This document shows positions 20,707-22,278 of a stretch of DNA of 22,278 nucleotides, one piece after another; position 1 is the first letter of the stretch, and every line of letters begins with the position of its first letter. Below the pieces are notes generated by a model. It searched no databases. It was not told where the DNA came from and worked only from the letters and a program-made list of their open reading frames with translations. Source of the DNA: SIG673 sp964520875 (GTDB lineage: Bacteria > Bacillota > Clostridia > Oscillospirales > CAG-272). The translations under genes and the position numbers were made by a program. Location: positions 1 through 22,278 of the forward strand of contig CAZFQJ010000010.1 in the NCBI GenBank assembly GCA_964520875.1, in the 5' to 3' direction.

Positions 20707-21912
20707 TTACTCTGTTACTCTGTCGGGGTTTACTACGAACTTCATCGCGGTCTTCTTAACATAACCGTTGGAATCCCACGATATACTCGACTGAACGCCG
20801 TCCTTGTACTCTCCGGTTATACCAGTAAAGGTGTAGCCGCCGTTGAACTCGGCTTTGAGTATCTCGCAAAGGTCGGAGGGGCTGATGTTTACGGGGATCT
20901 CCTTACCGGAATCGATCGCCTTCTTCATAGCTCCGTATATAGCGTATACACAGTCGTATGCGGAAGCGCCGAACTGGTTGAGCGTAGTCGTCGTTTTGTA
21001 CTTTTCGGTATACTTGTTAATGAAATCCGCGGCAGGACCCTCGGTCGCTTCGGAATTGAAGTGAGAAAGGTAGGATATCTCCTGAGGTATAGCGTTTACG
21101 TCGAATCCGTCGACATTCTTTATACCGTCAAGACCGTCGCAGCCGTAGTATACGGCGTCCTTCGCTATCTCGTTCTTGGCTTCCTTTATGAATATGGAAG
21201 CGGGAGTGAAGTATATGGGCATAAATATGAACTTGCAATCCTTAAGGATCTGTATCTGCGAAGCAAAAGACGCTATGCTCTCGCCTGCAAAGGAAGCTTC
21301 CTTCAAGGTAATGGAAGAGGAAAGCTCAGCCTTAAACTTGTTAAGTATTCCGGTGGAATATTCGTCATCGGACTTATAAAGAACGCCTATCGTAACCGTC
21401 TGATCCTTGAAAAGCTCGTTTACGTATTTTGCGGCTTCCGTTCCCTGGTTACTGTCCGCAAAGCACATCTGATAGCCGTTGGCATTGGCGGGAATATCGT
21501 CTCCCGTCGCCGAAGGCGTAAGGAAGAACACGTTCTGCTTTACCGAAAGGTCGGTGAACTGGAGACCCGCGCCGGTGGTAACGGTTCCGAGAGTCGCCTG
21601 TACGCCTTCCTTAAGAAGCGCGTTGTAAGTCGTTTTTACGTTATCGGGCGACGCTTTGTCGTCAAGAGCGACAAGCTTGAACTTAACGCCGTTAAGTCCG
21701 CCGTTTGCGTTTATCTCATCGATAGCGAGCTGAGCGGAATTCTGTACCGCCAAGCCGTAAATGGCATTGTCGCCGCTGAGCGGTCCGGATACGCCTATCG
21801 TGTACTCGGTGTTATTTTCGGCGTAATTCTTGTTTCCGCAGGAAGCAAAACTCATAGCACCCATAACACAGAGGACCGCAAGCACAAGTGAAAGTATTTT
21901 TTTGATCTTCAT
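20707..21912 (-). CDS. livK: Branched-chain amino-acid ABC transporter substrate-binding lipoprotein
   Basis: This 401-residue extracytoplasmic binding protein has a lipoprotein signal peptide: MKIKKILSLVLAVLCVMGAM followed by the lipobox FASC, so mature Cys27 would be lipid-anchored. The mature part is a type I periplasmic-binding fold: YTIGVSGPLSGDNAIYGLAV, QLAIDEINANGGLNGVKFKL, the DDKASPDNVKTTYNALLKEG segment, then TGDDIPANANGYQMCFADSN and QGTEAAKYVNELFKDQTVTI. It should deliver leucine, isoleucine, valine or a related amino acid to LivHM; the exact ligand is not readable. AAAGGAG lies about 9 bases before the ATG. It is the first gene of the cluster, behind its own promoter. Confidence 0.94.
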   Translation of the reverse strand: MKIKKILSLVLAVLCVMGAMSFASCGNKNYAENNTEYTIGVSGPLSGDNAIYGLAVQNSAQLAIDEINANGGLNGVKFKLVALDDKASPDNVKTTYNALLKEGVQATLGTVTTGAGLQFTDLSVKQNVFFLTPSATGDDIPANANGYQMCFADSNQGTEAAKYVNELFKDQTVTIGVLYKSDDEYSTGILNKFKAELSSSITLKEASFAGESIASFASQIQILKDCKFIFMPIYFTPASIFIKEAKNEIAKDAVYYGCDGLDGIKNVDGFDVNAIPQEISYLSHFNSEATEGPAADFINKYTEKYKTTTTLNQFGASAYDCVYAIYGAMKKAIDSGKEIPVNISPSDLCEILKAEFNGGYTFTGITGEYKDGVQSSISWDSNGYVKKTAMKFVVNPDRVTE

Positions 21913-21944
21913 GTCTTTTTCTCCTTTGATGGGAATTTGTTTTT

Positions 21945-21972
21945 TCGGGCAAGCGTCGAAGCGCGCGCCCGA
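21945..21972 (-). other. 5' hairpin in the livK leader
   Basis: TCGGGC at 21945-21950 pairs with GCCCGA at 21967-21972, and after a 2-base bulge GCG (21953-21955) pairs with CGC (21964-21966). It would lie at the very 5' end of the transcript, where such stems stabilise mRNA. No T run follows. Confidence 0.45.
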
Positions 21973-21980
21973 TATTTAGT

Positions 21981-22009
21981 ATTATACAACTTTTTGAATA
22001 ATTTTTCAA
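21981..22009 (-). promoter_or_regulatory. Promoter of the livKHMGF operon
   Basis: On the minus strand TTGAAA (complement of 22004-22009) and TATAAT (complement of 21981-21986) are 17 bp apart; transcription should start near 21974, giving a 60-base leader. No CodY-like or other recognised operator was identified. Confidence 0.85.
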
Positions 22010-22123
22010 TATTCTATCTCACAAAATTCACTTATTTTTCGCTCCGATTTTGTACACATTCAATATATTATATGCATAACGCGCACGCATAACGGAAATG
22101 GAGCGTTTTTTCGTAAATTCCTC

Positions 22124-22152
22124 TTGATTTTTATACGAATATGCGTTATAAT
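22124..22152 (+). promoter_or_regulatory. Promoter of lepA
   Basis: TTGATT at 22124-22129 and TATAAT at 22147-22152 are 17 bp apart, with a start expected near 22159 and a leader of about 33 bases. Two copies of GCATAACG lie upstream at 22074-22081 and 22087-22094. Confidence 0.8.
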
Positions 22153-22191
22153 AAAGTTTACAGAATAATAAAGAGAGGTTCCAAGCCCGCT

Positions 22192-22278
22192 ATGACAGAA
22201 CGTCAGTCCCACATACGTAATTTTTCCATAATAGCGCATATCGACCACGGAAAATCAACGCTTGCCGACCGCTTGCTC
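22192..22278 (+). CDS. lepA: Elongation factor 4 (LepA), 5' end only
   Basis: The first 29 codons are present and the frame is open to the window edge. MTERQSHIRNFSIIAHIDHG continuing KSTLADRLL is the LepA N-terminus, with the P-loop AHIDHGKST of translational GTPases. LepA binds ribosomes and affects back-translocation or initiation. The RNFSIIAHIDHGKSTLADR wording distinguishes LepA from EF-G and TypA. The ribosome binding site is AGAGAGG, with a rather long spacing of about 13 bases. Confidence 0.93.
   Translation, partial: MTERQSHIRNFSIIAHIDHGKSTLADRLL

Noticed and set aside
20695..21891. 398-codon open frame on the plus strand opposite livK.
   Set aside because: Antisense to a clear substrate-binding lipoprotein; Tyr/Arg/Val-rich with no recognisable domain.
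22060..22248. 62-codon minus-strand frame across the lepA promoter and start.
   Set aside because: It overlaps the lepA promoter and coding start, has no ribosome binding site of note and no recognisable similarity.
1..22278. Search for tRNA or rRNA genes, CRISPR arrays, insertion sequences, attachment sites and phage genes.
   Set aside because: No cloverleaf with a T-arm GTTCRANNC segment, no regularly spaced repeats, and no transposase or integrase motifs were seen.

Overview
The window is chromosomal DNA from a bacterium that is most likely a member of the Bacillota (class Clostridia), plausibly gut-associated. The evidence is the gene set (MutS2, RicT/YaaT, DUF951, an L-box lysine riboswitch in front of dapA, a small 2[4Fe-4S] ferredoxin, a RelE-type toxin locus), sigma-A-like promoters with a 17-bp spacer, strong GGAGG-type ribosome binding sites, moderate GC and heavy use of ATA and AGA codons. 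The family or genus cannot be fixed from the sequence alone.

Layout. (1) 1-384: the 3' end of mutS2 (Smr nuclease domain). (2) 432-4470: an L-rhamnose catabolic operon behind a near-consensus promoter: a TIM-barrel sugar isomerase/epimerase-like gene, rhaB and rhaA, then a 72-residue HPr/Crh-like protein without any histidine, closed by a perfect 13-bp terminator. (3) 4476-5405 (minus): a DUF2238-like membrane protein. (4) 5531-6329 (minus): a compact three-gene toxin-antitoxin module (RelE-like toxin, short acidic antitoxin-like protein, XRE regulator) driven by a consensus promoter whose spacer is a 16-bp palindrome. (5) 6414-7475 (minus): queA. (6) 7493-9504 (plus): promoter, lysine riboswitch, intrinsic terminator, dapA and dapB, the first two committed steps of the lysine/diaminopimelate pathway. 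(7) 9508-11386 (minus): trmN6-like methyltransferase, DUF951 protein, rsmI. (8) 11423-11817 (minus): a 57-residue ferredoxin gene with its own promoter and terminator. (9) 11854-14527 (minus): holB (delta') and ricT, the latter with a very long charged tail. (10) 14521-17016 (plus): feoA-feoB ferrous iron uptake, diverging from holB through overlapping -35 boxes. (11) 17030-22009 (minus): a complete branched-chain amino-acid ABC importer, livK-livH-livM-livG-livF. (12) 22124-22278 (plus): promoter and 5' end of lepA.

Most of this is ordinary housekeeping and transport. The items most worth a second look are the three-gene toxin-antitoxin module with its intra-promoter palindrome, the histidine-less HPr-like protein attached to the rhamnose operon, the missing rhamnulose-1-phosphate aldolase, the roughly 190-residue disordered tail on RicT, and several compact regulatory arrangements (overlapping divergent promoters, a terminator hairpin inside the opposing rsmI gene). 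I see no rRNA, tRNA, CRISPR array, insertion sequence or prophage gene.
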